The notes beneath the pieces are model-generated. The model was not told the origin of the DNA. It did not search any database and was given only the letters and a program-made list of their open reading frames with translations. A stretch of 64,000 nucleotides of DNA, taken from positions 39,826 to 103,825 of the forward strand of contig NZ_LBIO01000028.1 of the NCBI RefSeq assembly GCF_001280505.1, given 5' to 3'. Position numbers and translations under genes: made by a program. Positions within the stretch are counted from its first letter, which is position 1; each line of letters begins with the position of its first letter. The stretch comes from Mangrovimonas sp. TPBH4 (GTDB lineage: Bacteria; Bacteroidota; Bacteroidia; Flavobacteriales; Flavobacteriaceae). Shown here piece after piece: positions 35,956-44,689 of the stretch.

Positions 35956-36738
35956 ATGAATTACGATAATATTATTTCTGAAGTGAATAATGGCATTGCC
36001 ACCATTACCATAAACCGACCAAGTAAGTTGAATGCTTTAAACAAAGCTACCATCCAAGAGCTGCACAGTGCTTTTAAGGAAGCCGATGAAGACAAGGGGG
36101 TAAAGGTCATCATTGTAACGGGCTCAGGAAAAAAGGCCTTTGTAGCAGGTGCCGATATTAGTGAATTTGCCGATTTTAGTGTGGCTCAAGGAAAAGAATT
36201 GGCAGCAAAGGGGCATGAATTACTGTTCGATTTTGTGGCAAATTTATCCACGCCGGTTATTGCTGCGGTCAATGGTTTTGCACTGGGAGGCGGATTGGAG
36301 TTGGCCATGGCGGCTCACTTTAGAATTGCCAGCAACAATGCTAAAATGGGACTGCCTGAAGTGTCTTTAGGTGTAATTCCTGGTTACGGTGGCACCCAAA
36401 GATTACCGCAATTGGTGGGTAAAGGGCGTGCCATGGAAATGATTATGACAGCAGGAATGATCGATGCGCAAACTGCGTTGTCTTTAGGGTTGGTGAATCA
36501 TGTAACTGCTCAAGAGGAACTGTTGGATTTGGCAGAGAGTATTGCAGCAAAAATCATGAAGAATTCTTCTGTGGCTATCAGCGCAGCCATTGCTGCCGTT
36601 AATGCCAATTATGAAGATGGTTTGAATGGTTTTGAACAAGAAATTCAGAAATTTGGCGAGGCTTTCGGTACGGAAGACTTCAAGGAAGGTACTACCGCTT
36701 TTCTAGAAAAGCGTAAGGCTGAGTTTCCTGGAAAATAA
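35956..36738 (+). CDS. Enoyl-CoA hydratase/isomerase
   Basis: A 260-residue crotonase-fold enzyme. The oxyanion-hole segments are AFVAGADISEF near residue 65 and FALGGGLELAMAAHFRIAS near 108. PEVSLGVIPGYGGTQRLPQ carries the catalytic glutamates. It hydrates enoyl-CoA in fatty-acid or amino-acid breakdown. The frame extends to 35923, but the ATG at 35956 gives the normal family N-terminus (MNYDNIISEV). A terminator closes the transcript at 36790. Confidence 0.92.
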   Translation: MNYDNIISEVNNGIATITINRPSKLNALNKATIQELHSAFKEADEDKGVKVIIVTGSGKKAFVAGADISEFADFSVAQGKELAAKGHELLFDFVANLSTPVIAAVNGFALGGGLELAMAAHFRIASNNAKMGLPEVSLGVIPGYGGTQRLPQLVGKGRAMEMIMTAGMIDAQTALSLGLVNHVTAQEELLDLAESIAAKIMKNSSVAISAAIAAVNANYEDGLNGFEQEIQKFGEAFGTEDFKEGTTAFLEKRKAEFPGK

Positions 36739-36762
36739 AATTAAGATAAAATAAGTTGTTGG

Positions 36763-36790
36763 AAATGGGTTTGTTGAAAACCCATTTTTT
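36763..36790 (+). terminator. Terminator after the enoyl-CoA hydratase gene
   Basis: AAATGGGTTT and AAAACCCATTT form a stem around a four-base loop, with six T residues behind it. Confidence 0.85.
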
Positions 36791-36862
36791 ATTTAACAGT
36801 TTTAACACAGCAATCTTCGTAAATTTAAAACATTCGTTTTTTAACTCGGTAAAGTTTTACCC

Positions 36863-37936
36863 ATGGAATCAAAGGCATTCATAAAAGGTAGAGGGGCACA
36901 GATGAATGTGTCTAATCGCTTTTTTGAGTTAAGCCATGAACTTCGAGATGACTTTTTGGAGTACTGTGCCAAGGAAGGAGAGGCCGTTGAGACCAATAAA
37001 ACGAGGTATTTGGAAGTGTTTCCAAAAAGCATTGTCAATAAGGTGGATAGTCCTGATGTGGGGATGGGCTATTCCATGAACATGTACCAAGGTTGTGAGC
37101 ATGGTTGTATTTATTGTTATGCTCGTAATACCCATGAATATTGGGGGTATGGCGCCGGGTTGGATTTTGAACGGCAGATTTTAGTAAAAAAAGAGGCGCC
37201 AAAACTATTGGAAAGTTTCCTTAAAAAGAAACGTTGGCAGGCCCGCGCCATTGTCTTGTCGGGTAATACGGATTGCTACCAGCCAGCCGAACAACAGTTT
37301 GAAATTACAAGAAAGTGTCTAGAGGTTTTCTTGAAATATAAGCATCCAGTGGGCATTATTACCAAAAATGCTTTGATATTGAGAGATCTAGATATTCTGC
37401 AGGAACTGGCAAAAGATAATCTAGTTGCAGTGAATATTTCCATTACTTCCCTTTCGGAAGAGACTAGGCGTATTTTGGAGCCAAGGACGACGACTATTAA
37501 GAAGCGCTTGGAAACTGTTAGAGTATTGAGTGCACATGGTATCCCTGTTAATGTGATGATCGCTCCAATTATTCCTTCTATTAATAGTCATGAAATACTG
37601 CCTTTGGCAAAGGCTGCAGCGGATGTGGGTGCTTTATCTATTGGACATACCATTGTGAGGCTGAATGGCGCTATTGGTGAAATTTTTACGGATTGGATCA
37701 ATAAAACCTTGCCCGATAGGGCTGATAAAGTATTGCACCAAATAGAGGATTGCCATGGAGGTTCTCTTAATGATAGTAGATACGGTACACGAATGAAGGG
37801 AGAAGGGAAGATTGCTGAACAGATTAATATGCTTATAAAATTGGCCCGGAAAAAATATTTTAAGGACAAAAGAATGCCTGGTTTAAACCATGATCTTCAC
37901 GAGCAATATAAGGATGGGCAAATGAAATTGTTTTAA
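36863..37936 (+). CDS. PA0069-family radical SAM protein (SplB-like)
   Basis: A 357-residue radical SAM protein. The cluster motif GCEHGCIYCYARNTHEYWG (CX3CX2C) lies near residue 80 and is typical of the PA0069/Rv2578c group, which is related in sequence to spore photoproduct lyase. ITKNALILRDLDIL and APIIPSINSHEI are other conserved blocks. The reaction of this widespread family is not known. A monocistronic gene, 125 bases after the previous stop. Confidence 0.87.
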   Translation: MESKAFIKGRGAQMNVSNRFFELSHELRDDFLEYCAKEGEAVETNKTRYLEVFPKSIVNKVDSPDVGMGYSMNMYQGCEHGCIYCYARNTHEYWGYGAGLDFERQILVKKEAPKLLESFLKKKRWQARAIVLSGNTDCYQPAEQQFEITRKCLEVFLKYKHPVGIITKNALILRDLDILQELAKDNLVAVNISITSLSEETRRILEPRTTTIKKRLETVRVLSAHGIPVNVMIAPIIPSINSHEILPLAKAAADVGALSIGHTIVRLNGAIGEIFTDWINKTLPDRADKVLHQIEDCHGGSLNDSRYGTRMKGEGKIAEQINMLIKLARKKYFKDKRMPGLNHDLHEQYKDGQMKLF

Positions 37937-37939
37937 ACG

Positions 37940-37966
37940 AAAAGAGCAGCCCTAAAGCTGCTCCCT
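37940..37966 (-). terminator. Terminator for the 38017 gene
   Basis: GAGCAGC / GCTGCTC with a six-base loop. A T-run is present only on the reverse strand (CTCTTTTCGTTT), so it mainly stops transcripts of the reverse-strand gene. Confidence 0.7.
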
Positions 37967-38016
37967 TACTAACTAACATTCTAACATTATCTAATAATCA
38001 AACTTGTAAAAATGGG

Positions 38017-38625
38017 TTATATTTTCATTGAATGGGTAAATTCTCTTCCCTCGGTAGTCACAACAATTTTGTAATCCCCTTTTCTACTTCGGTCCAATTT
38101 GTAAATGCGCTCCACTACTTTTTCATTTTTAATGGTCTCGGAGTGGATTGGTTCAAACTCTACATCGTGATCGTAGGCATCATCATAGTAGATGTCAACT
38201 TCAATCGGTGCTAGTTCCAAATCAAGCTTAGAGAACATGATTTTGTTGTCTTCTACTCTAAAAATAGGCTTGTAGAATTTGGTTTCTTTGGTCTTGTTGA
38301 ATTCCACTTCATGCGACTGTACTTTGAAAGGAATAATTTCAATAGCGACGTCTTTGTCTATTTCGAAGAAATAATTACCATTTGGAAGTTCGGTAAGGTC
38401 AAACAAGTTGGTGTAGGTGCCAGAGTTCGAAATGGTTTCTTTATATAATACCATTCCACTAAGGTCTCTGATCATCAATTTTTGTCCCTGTTTAACATCT
38501 TCCAAAGTCAACATTGTCTTTTTTGCCGCCTTCATTTCTAAGGAAGAAATGTTTGTGTTCGCATAACTGCTCATGGCTGCAATTAATGCGACCATAAGGA
38601 TACTGTTTTTAATTGCTCTTTTCAT
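38017..38625 (-). CDS. Periplasmic protein of unknown function
   Basis: A 202-residue exported protein with a signal peptide (MKRAIKNSILMVALIAAMSSYA). The mature part has two segments of Ig-like or sorting-domain-like strands, with SGMVLYKETISNSGTYTNLF and LPNGNYFFEI similar in style to the end of T9SS C-terminal domains. It is short, with no cargo domain in front. No family is recognised. It is divergent from an AraC gene, with TAATTTTG at 38664-38657 as a likely -7 element 32 bases upstream. Confidence 0.65.
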   Translation of the reverse strand: MKRAIKNSILMVALIAAMSSYANTNISSLEMKAAKKTMLTLEDVKQGQKLMIRDLSGMVLYKETISNSGTYTNLFDLTELPNGNYFFEIDKDVAIEIIPFKVQSHEVEFNKTKETKFYKPIFRVEDNKIMFSKLDLELAPIEVDIYYDDAYDHDVEFEPIHSETIKNEKVVERIYKLDRSRKGDYKIVVTTEGREFTHSMKI

Positions 38626-38656
38626 GACACATATTTTTTAAGTTAATTTGATAATT

Positions 38657-38664
38657 CAAAATTA
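38657..38664 (-). promoter_or_regulatory. -7 promoter element of the 38017 gene
   Basis: Reverse-strand TAATTTTG fits TAnnTTTG, 32 bases upstream of the start codon. Confidence 0.45.
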
Positions 38665-38806
38665 GGCCCAATTTTAGGGGAGAAAAACATCAATTTTTTC
38701 CAATTTATATGTTTAATTAACATTAATACCAGTGTTAAGAAATTATTAAGTTAAATTAGCATAGATAATAGTTAAAATGGCATATACGTTAGGTTTCCAT
38801 TAGTAT

Positions 38807-38814
38807 TAATTTTG
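38807..38814 (+). promoter_or_regulatory. -7 promoter element of the second AraC gene
   Basis: TAATTTTG fits TAnnTTTG, 20 bases before the ATG at 38834. It is the same octamer as the divergent promoter. Confidence 0.45.
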
Positions 38815-38833
38815 TATTTAAATTGCTGTTCCA

Positions 38834-39706
38834 ATGAAAATTAAGCCTACATACGAAAAAGTGAGCCCGAGTTTTGGCAACTCCATTCTCGTAAGCCAAC
38901 ATACAGAAGCCGTGACCAATAACAATGGGAAGTGGCATTTTCACCCAGAAATTGAATTGGTATATGTAAATCAAGGGAGAGGAAAACGCCATATAGGCAA
39001 TCATCTGTCCTATTTTAACAACAGTCAGTTGATTTTGCTGGGGTCCAATTTGCCTCATTATGGCTTTACCGATCGTTTAACCAGTAAAGGTTCAGAAACC
39101 ATTATTCATTTTATGCCCGATTTTTTGGGGGATTTGTTTTTTCAGAAACCTGAAATGGCTGCTATAGGGCAGTTGTTGGAACGTGCCAAAAGTGGCATTC
39201 TGTTTAAACCAGAAACCAAAAAGGTCGTTGGTCCAAAAATTGAAAGTTTGATTGAATATGAAGGGTTCAATAGAATAATGAAGCTTTTGGAGATTTTAAA
39301 TGATTTGGGACTGTCTAAAGATTATACCTTATTGAATGTAGATGGGTTTGCTTTTGAAACGGAGCCGAAAGACAGTGACAAGCTCAATATTATTTTTAAA
39401 TACATCAATAACCACTTTATGGCGCCTATCCCCTTGGAAGATATCGCCGATAGAGTGAGTATGACGGTGCCAGCCTTCTGTAGGTATTTAAAAAAGGCCA
39501 CGGGAAAGACCTTTACCAGATTGGTAAATGAATACCGAGTGGTGCACGCAACAAAATTATTGAACGAAAGTCAACTTAGTATTGCCGATATCTGTTTTGA
39601 AAGTGGTTTCAATAACTTCTCACATTTCAATAAAACCTTTAAGGAAATTACTGGAAAGAGTGCCTCAAAATACCGTGCCGAAATCAAGCATGTTATTCAG
39701 TATTAG
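38834..39706 (+). CDS. AraC-family transcriptional regulator with cupin sensor
   Basis: A 290-residue regulator. The N-terminal cupin shows KWHFHPEIELVYVNQGRGKRHIG and LLGSNLPHYGF, as in sugar- or metabolite-sensing AraC proteins. The C-terminal double helix-turn-helix (about 195-285) reads MAPIPLEDIADRVSMTVPAF and LSIADICFESGFNNFSHFNKTFKE. Carbohydrate genes are not adjacent, so the target is unknown. It is divergent from a periplasmic protein gene and could control that. Confidence 0.9.
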   Translation: MKIKPTYEKVSPSFGNSILVSQHTEAVTNNNGKWHFHPEIELVYVNQGRGKRHIGNHLSYFNNSQLILLGSNLPHYGFTDRLTSKGSETIIHFMPDFLGDLFFQKPEMAAIGQLLERAKSGILFKPETKKVVGPKIESLIEYEGFNRIMKLLEILNDLGLSKDYTLLNVDGFAFETEPKDSDKLNIIFKYINNHFMAPIPLEDIADRVSMTVPAFCRYLKKATGKTFTRLVNEYRVVHATKLLNESQLSIADICFESGFNNFSHFNKTFKEITGKSASKYRAEIKHVIQY

Positions 39707-39709
39707 TAA

Positions 39710-40363
39710 TTATTTTTCGCCATCCCATTCGGCGTAGAATTGCTCTAGGTATGCTTCCATGAAAGCATGGCGTTGCTCCGCAATTTGTTTGCCTGTTTGG
39801 GTGTTCATGCGATCTTTTAGCAGTAATAACTTTTCATAAAAATGATTGATGGAAGGCGCTGTGGAAGCTTTGTACTCTTCCTTACTCATGTTGAGGTTGG
39901 GTTGAATTTCAGGATCGAACAGCTTACGGTTTTTGAAACCTCCATAATTAAAACATCGGGCGATCCCAATGGCGCCAATGGCATCTAGTCTGTCGGCATC
40001 TTGCACAACATCCAATTCAGGAGACTTGAATACCTGTGCTTCATTGCCGCCTTTAAAGGAAATATGGGAAATGATATTTGCTACATGTTCAATAACATCC
40101 GATTCAACATCTTGATTGAGCAGAAATTCTCTGGCAACTTTTGGTCCTAAAGTTTCATCACCGTTGTGAAACTTACTATCTGCAATATCGTGCAGTAAAG
40201 CGCCTAATTGTACTGTAAACAAATCTACATTTTCGTTTTTGCCTAAATGCACGGCATTGTTGTAAACTCTTAAAATATGAAACCAATCGTGTCCGCCTTC
40301 GGCTTTGGTGAGCTGTTCTTGGACAAAGGTTTTGGTATTGGCAATAATCTGTTCTGTGTTCAT
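39710..40363 (-). CDS. HD-domain phosphohydrolase
   Basis: A 217-residue metal-dependent hydrolase. The HD motif ligands appear as HDWFHILRVYNNA (residue 25), LGALLHDIADSKF (residue 69, the HD pair) and DADRLDAIGAIGIAR. The form matches YedJ-like proteins, which hydrolyse nucleotides or phosphate esters. The substrate is not known. It is convergent with the AraC gene (three bases between stops) and 66 bases downstream of the desaturase gene. Confidence 0.88.
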   Translation of the reverse strand: MNTEQIIANTKTFVQEQLTKAEGGHDWFHILRVYNNAVHLGKNENVDLFTVQLGALLHDIADSKFHNGDETLGPKVAREFLLNQDVESDVIEHVANIISHISFKGGNEAQVFKSPELDVVQDADRLDAIGAIGIARCFNYGGFKNRKLFDPEIQPNLNMSKEEYKASTAPSINHFYEKLLLLKDRMNTQTGKQIAEQRHAFMEAYLEQFYAEWDGEK

Positions 40364-40429
40364 ATGCTGTAAAACTAAAAATTCCTTCTAGAAAACTAAA
40401 AGGAATTTATATGGAGTTTGATTGATTTA

Positions 40430-41419
40430 TTATTTCAATACTGCTGGTTCTACCCATTTAAACTGGTATGAGTTTTCAGGAACCCTCATACGTTCTGATA
40501 AACGCGTTAACCTGGCTGGTAATTTCATCAAGTAATCTCTTGCTTTTTCTGCTTCGTCATTAAGATTGGTAATCTTGTCAATTTCCCAACGTTTTATAAG
40601 CTTTTCCAAAATTTCCACATAATCTGTAGACGTGTAAACCCCTATACGTTGTGCTGTGTTTGAAAACTCTTCAAAAGCCGTAGAAATTTTATCTCCAGAT
40701 TCTCTTAGGAAATGTGCTGGCATGGTGATTTTTTTCTTCATCATGTATTGAAAAGCCATCATCATTTGGCTAGGATCTACCTTAAAAATACGGTCCACAA
40801 AATCACAGTAGGCGTGGTGGTGGCGCATTTCGTCTCCAGAAATGATTTTACACATTTTGGATAGTTGCTTGTTGCCTTTGTCTTTGGCAATCTTTGCTAC
40901 GCGGTTATGCGAAATGTAAGTGGCCAATTCCTGGAAACTGGTGTACAAAAAGTTCTTGTAAGGGTCTCTATCGGTTCCAATGTCAAAACCATCGGCAATT
41001 AAGTATTGCGTGGTTTTTTCAATTTCTTTCATGTTTACGCGACCCGAAAGGTAAAGGTATTTGTTAAGCACATCTCCGTGGCGGTTCTCTTCGGCCGTCC
41101 AATGGCGCACCCATTTTCCCCAGCCATTACGGCCTACTTGGTCTACCCCTTCTACGTCCATTAACCAGGATTCGTAAGTTGGTAAGGCTTCTTCTGTGAT
41201 CATATCGCCTACCAAGACTACCCAAAAATCGTAAGGGAGTTCTTTTGACAATTCACGGATTTCTTCAATTTCAGAAAAGAAAGTGTCGGATTCTGAATCT
41301 GGCAAAAAGTCTGTTGGTTGCCAGATGGTTTCTATTGGGAGAAGGTACTTATCTATCAAGGAATCAACGTCTTTTTCCAAAAACTTCATGACTTCCAATC
41401 GTACATTTTTTAAAGACAT
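40430..41419 (-). CDS. Acyl-ACP desaturase (soluble, di-iron)
   Basis: A 329-residue ferritin-like enzyme that introduces a double bond into acyl-ACP chains with oxygen. The di-iron ligands are in TAEENRHGDVL near residue 106 and GDEMRHHHAY near 192, the EENRHG/DEMRHH pair of plant-type stearoyl-ACP desaturases. It is preceded by an acyltransferase gene, with 25 bases between, so a shared role in making unsaturated membrane lipid is likely. Electrons would come from a ferredoxin. Confidence 0.92.
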   Translation of the reverse strand: MSLKNVRLEVMKFLEKDVDSLIDKYLLPIETIWQPTDFLPDSESDTFFSEIEEIRELSKELPYDFWVVLVGDMITEEALPTYESWLMDVEGVDQVGRNGWGKWVRHWTAEENRHGDVLNKYLYLSGRVNMKEIEKTTQYLIADGFDIGTDRDPYKNFLYTSFQELATYISHNRVAKIAKDKGNKQLSKMCKIISGDEMRHHHAYCDFVDRIFKVDPSQMMMAFQYMMKKKITMPAHFLRESGDKISTAFEEFSNTAQRIGVYTSTDYVEILEKLIKRWEIDKITNLNDEAEKARDYLMKLPARLTRLSERMRVPENSYQFKWVEPAVLK

Positions 41420-41444
41420 AATAATATGTGTTAATTGTTTGGTG

Positions 41445-42179
41445 TTAAGGTTGAACGTGAGAGGTAATTGTGTGTTCTACACTATCAATAAGCTCATCAG
41501 TATTTGCAAAGGTAGCGATTTTAAGAGGCTTATGCACCGTCAAGGTGATATTTGCCCCCAATCCCATAGGGAATTTGCCGTAACGTAAGGTCTTCCAAGA
41601 GTTATTTATGGTTAGTGGCACTACCGTAGCCGTTGGGATATTTTTGATCAAAGTTTGCAATCCTCGTCTTTGAAAAGGCTTTGGATGGCCGTTTTTACTG
41701 CGTGTTCCTTCTGGGAAAATAACCGCAGCATAGTTAGTTTCATTGATGAATTTTGAAAAGTCACTAATGGCCTTGATGGACTGTCTTGGGTTTTTACGAT
41801 CAATCAATGCCGAACCTCCATGACGTAAATTGTAAGATACACTAGGGATGCCTTTTCCCAATTCAATCTTACTTATAAACTTAGGGTGATGCTTTCTCAT
41901 AAACCACATTATTGGCGAAATATCATACATGCTCTGATGGTTGGCCACAATGATAACGGGCGCATCAGTATCGATATTGTGAGGGTTGTTATAGGTAAAG
42001 CGGGTGCCAAGGATGTTCAAACAGCGCAACAAACAAAATTGAAGGATGTTTACGGTTTTTTCGAGGGTGTGGTATCCAAAAACACGGTGACTGATCCATA
42101 GGATGGGGTGGAATATCAAGAGTGTCAATCCAAAGGCAATAAAGTAAAGAACCGTTAGAGGGTATGCTAGGATTTTCAT
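41445..42179 (-). CDS. Lysophospholipid acyltransferase (PlsC family)
   Basis: A 244-residue membrane-bound acyltransferase. A hydrophobic start (about 5-30) is followed by VANHQSMYD (NHX4D, near residue 78) and FPEGTRSKNG near 154. It differs clearly from the PlsC at 570, so one may act on phospholipids and the other on ornithine or glycine lipids of Bacteroidota. This is a suggestion only. It is the first gene of a unit with the desaturase. Confidence 0.9.
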   Translation of the reverse strand: MKILAYPLTVLYFIAFGLTLLIFHPILWISHRVFGYHTLEKTVNILQFCLLRCLNILGTRFTYNNPHNIDTDAPVIIVANHQSMYDISPIMWFMRKHHPKFISKIELGKGIPSVSYNLRHGGSALIDRKNPRQSIKAISDFSKFINETNYAAVIFPEGTRSKNGHPKPFQRRGLQTLIKNIPTATVVPLTINNSWKTLRYGKFPMGLGANITLTVHKPLKIATFANTDELIDSVEHTITSHVQP

Positions 42180-42221
42180 TTAGTAACTAATGGGTTTTAA
42201 ATTAAGGTCCAAAATTACACA

Positions 42222-42249
42222 TAAAAAAACCACGCAAAAAGCGTGGTTT
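42222..42249 (-). terminator. Terminator of the bacilliredoxin gene
   Basis: AAACCACGC / GCGTGGTTT around AAAAA, with seven T residues on the reverse strand, 22 bases after the stop codon at 42271. Confidence 0.88.
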
Positions 42250-42270
42250 GCAATATTTGGAAAAAGTTGT

Positions 42271-42681
42271 TTAGCAAAACTCGTTGTAGGCGTCCACAAG
42301 GTTTTCGGCAATCATTTCGGCCGGACGTCCTTCAATGTGGTGACGTTCTAGCATGTGTACCAATTCTCCATCTTTAAATAGCGCCATAGAAGGGGAGCTT
42401 GGAGGAAATGGAACCATATATGCACGGGCTTTGTCCGTTGCTTCTTTATCTACACCTGCAAAAACAGTTACCAAGTGGTCTGGGCGTTTTGCATTTTGCA
42501 AACTTTGTCTTGCTCCAGGTCTTGCATTGGCTGCGGCACATCCGCATACAGAATTTACTACCACAAGTGTGGTTCCTTCTTTTGCAATTGCAGCGTCTAC
42601 AGCTTCTACGGTGTGTAGTTCTTCAAAACCAACTTTGGTTAAATCTTCGCGCATTGGTTTTACTAATTCTGCTGGATACAT
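42271..42681 (-). CDS. BrxA/BrxB-family bacilliredoxin
   Basis: A 136-residue thioredoxin-fold protein of the YphP/YqiW group, which removes bacillithiol from oxidised proteins. The start MYPAELVKPMREDLTKVGF is conserved, and the active site is VCGCAAANARPG near residue 45. The C-terminal ERHHIEGRPAEMIAENL is also typical. An earlier in-frame start at 42729 would add 16 poorly conserved residues and is not used. It has its own terminator. It implies use of bacillithiol or a similar thiol. Confidence 0.93.
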   Translation of the reverse strand: MYPAELVKPMREDLTKVGFEELHTVEAVDAAIAKEGTTLVVVNSVCGCAAANARPGARQSLQNAKRPDHLVTVFAGVDKEATDKARAYMVPFPPSSPSMALFKDGELVHMLERHHIEGRPAEMIAENLVDAYNEFC

Positions 42682-42767
42682 ATGTTTAAGTTTTTTTGTT
42701 AAAAATTCATTCGATGCAAAGTTAATCAAAAATAGGGCAAAAAAGGCTTGGCAAATGTATGTTCGTG

Positions 42768-43175
42768 TTAATCTTTGTTAAAGGTGAGGTGAAAGCCGTC
42801 GGCGGCAACATTGTCATCTAGAGTCATTTGGTTCCCAGAAATGGTGAGCTGTCCATTCAGCATGTTTTCAATGGTAATATACTGTCCGTCTTCTGTAGTG
42901 CTGAGGTTGTAGTTGTATGTACCGGTTGCTAGGCCGTCATAAATCGTGTTTTCCGTATTGTTGTTGGTAACGCTCAGGGTGGTGGAAGATGTATTGAAAT
43001 CCCAAACAATGAGACCCGGTTCAAATTCGTCATCTACACCAGCAAAGCCGCCGGTAACTTTTATTAAGTTCCAAGTGCCTTCTAAAGTGTTGGTGTTGGC
43101 ATTGTCATCGTCAGAATTGCAACAGGAGTATAAACTGCTGAAGAATAGGAGTGCAATTAAAAGTTGGGTTTTCAT
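42768..43175 (-). CDS. Lipocalin-like small lipoprotein
   Basis: A 135-residue lipoprotein. MKTQLLIALLFFSSLYSCCNSDDD is a lipoprotein signal with the acidic SDDD tag behind the Cys. The mature part begins LEGTWNLIKVTGG and continues with beta strands (GTYNYNLSTTEDGQYITI), as in the lipocalin-like proteins common in Bacteroidota. The ligand is unknown. It stands alone, divergent from the DnaJ/TerB gene. Confidence 0.78.
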   Translation of the reverse strand: MKTQLLIALLFFSSLYSCCNSDDDNANTNTLEGTWNLIKVTGGFAGVDDEFEPGLIVWDFNTSSTTLSVTNNNTENTIYDGLATGTYNYNLSTTEDGQYITIENMLNGQLTISGNQMTLDDNVAADGFHLTFNKD

Positions 43176-43270
43176 AAAGCGTAGTTGTGTGTTGTGATTT
43201 ATAGATGGTGAAAATCGCTAAAGGTTGCGTATTCCAATGTAAAATACATCAATGAAAAATTGCAAAATAG

Positions 43271-43278
43271 TATCTTTG
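43271..43278 (+). promoter_or_regulatory. -7 promoter element of the DnaJ/TerB gene
   Basis: TATCTTTG fits TAnnTTTG exactly and stands 18 bases before the ATG at 43297. It lies downstream of another in-frame start at 43252, which is therefore rejected. Confidence 0.5.
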
Positions 43279-43296
43279 GAATTCAAAACGAAACAG

Positions 43297-44037
43297 ATGA
43301 GTTTTTCAAAATGGATTGGGGCTTCCTTGGGGTGGTCTATTGGTGGCCCAATAGGAGCTATTATTGGTTTGGCACTTGGCAGTATGGTGGATGCTGCGGT
43401 TAATGAAAATAGAGATACCTTATTGGGAGAAGGTAAAGGGAAAAGAAGGCCTCAAACGCAATCAGGCGATTTTGAAGTGAGCTTGCTGGTGTTGGCTTCC
43501 GTAGTCATTAAGGCTGATGGCAAACAAGACCAACGTGAATTGGATTTTGTGCGCCAACAGTTTGCCAATATGTATGGAAAGGAACGCGCCAATCATGCTT
43601 TTAAACTTTTTAAAGGCATCAGTAAACAGAATATTTCTACACGACAGGTCTGTGGGCAGATTTATAGAATGATGGATCACCCATCGCGTCTGCAGCTGTT
43701 GCATTTTCTCTTCGGAATAGCCAAGGCCGATGGGCATGTTACCGAAGTTGAAGTCACCCAAATCCATACCATTTCTGGGTATTTGGGCATTAGTTCCCGC
43801 GATTTCGAAAGCATCAAGGCCATGTTCTATAATAGTGCTGATAATGCCTATAAAATCTTGGAAATTGAGCAGTCGGCTTCTGTAGAAGACATTAAAGCTG
43901 CCTATCGTAAAATGGCGAAAAAGTACCACCCAGATAGAGTCATTCACCTAGGGGAAGAACACCGTAAGGGGGCAGAAGAAAAATTTCGACAGGTGCAGGA
44001 AGCCTATGAACAACTTCAAAAGGAGAAGAGGTTTTAA
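43297..44037 (+). CDS. TerB/DjlA-like co-chaperone with C-terminal J domain
   Basis: A 246-residue protein. A glycine-rich hydrophobic N-terminus (about 5-35, [21 protein letters not shown]) suggests membrane insertion. A TerB-like helical domain covers about 55-165. A J domain at about 183-246 includes the HPD motif (KKYHPDRV) and would stimulate DnaK. This is the layout of DjlA. Single gene with its own -7 element. Confidence 0.87.
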   Translation: MSFSKWIGASLGWSIGGPIGAIIGLALGSMVDAAVNENRDTLLGEGKGKRRPQTQSGDFEVSLLVLASVVIKADGKQDQRELDFVRQQFANMYGKERANHAFKLFKGISKQNISTRQVCGQIYRMMDHPSRLQLLHFLFGIAKADGHVTEVEVTQIHTISGYLGISSRDFESIKAMFYNSADNAYKILEIEQSASVEDIKAAYRKMAKKYHPDRVIHLGEEHRKGAEEKFRQVQEAYEQLQKEKRF

Positions 44038-44135
44038 ATGGAGTCGGTTCATTAGACAGTGTTCAATAAAAAAAATAATTTTAAAACTATAGGAGACCTT
44101 TTTTGAAAATGACCATAAAGTAATAAAGACAATTT

Positions 44136-44678
44136 ATGAGCGATCAAAAAATAGTGGCACTTTTCAAATCTGGTCATCGAGAAAAGGCGTTCAAGCAACT
44201 GTATAAGCTGTACCCAAAAATTGAAAGATTGATACTTTCAAAAGGAGGGAAAAAGCAAGATGCCAAGGACGTATTCCAAGAGGCTTTGATTGTGCTGTAC
44301 CGCAATCTCCAAAAGCCCAATTTTCAACTTACTTCTTCAATTTACACCTATCTATATGCCGTGTCACGGTATATTTGGAGTGATACCCAAAATAATCTCA
44401 ACAAACTTTCTAAAAGTGATCTTAATGAGAATTTAGAAGATATTTCCAATCAAGTTCAGGAGGAAAAAAAGTACCGCTTTGCAGAGCGTGCTTTTTCTGA
44501 ATTAGGAGAACGATGTCAGCAATTGTTGCTTATGTTTTATCACAAAAAAATGTCCTTTAGGGACATTGCCAAAGTGATGCAGTTTAAGTCTGAAAAAATT
44601 GCGAAAAACCAGAAGTATAAATGCTTGGCTAAGGCCAAAGACATTTTTCAAAACACCTTTCAATCTGTTCAATCCTAA
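44136..44678 (+). CDS. ECF-type RNA polymerase sigma factor
   Basis: A 180-residue sigma factor. Region 2 (about 15-85) has KQDAKDVFQEALIVLYRNL, and region 4 (about 115-170) has MSFRDIAKVMQFKSEKIAKNQKYKC. Both domains are diverged from the factor at 2927. It ends 11 bases before a membrane protein with an anti-sigma-like head, so the two form a regulatory pair. The genes controlled are unknown. Confidence 0.85.
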   Translation: MSDQKIVALFKSGHREKAFKQLYKLYPKIERLILSKGGKKQDAKDVFQEALIVLYRNLQKPNFQLTSSIYTYLYAVSRYIWSDTQNNLNKLSKSDLNENLEDISNQVQEEKKYRFAERAFSELGERCQQLLLMFYHKKMSFRDIAKVMQFKSEKIAKNQKYKCLAKAKDIFQNTFQSVQS

Positions 44679-44689
44679 TTCAAAAACTC

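Noticed and set aside
42353..42781. Forward frames of 96-142 codons over the bacilliredoxin gene
   Set aside because: They are antisense to a conserved enzyme, and the gene's own terminator and active site support the reverse strand.
43462..43947. A 161-codon reverse frame inside the DnaJ/TerB gene
   Set aside because: It is antisense to the J domain and TerB domain and has no recognisable features.
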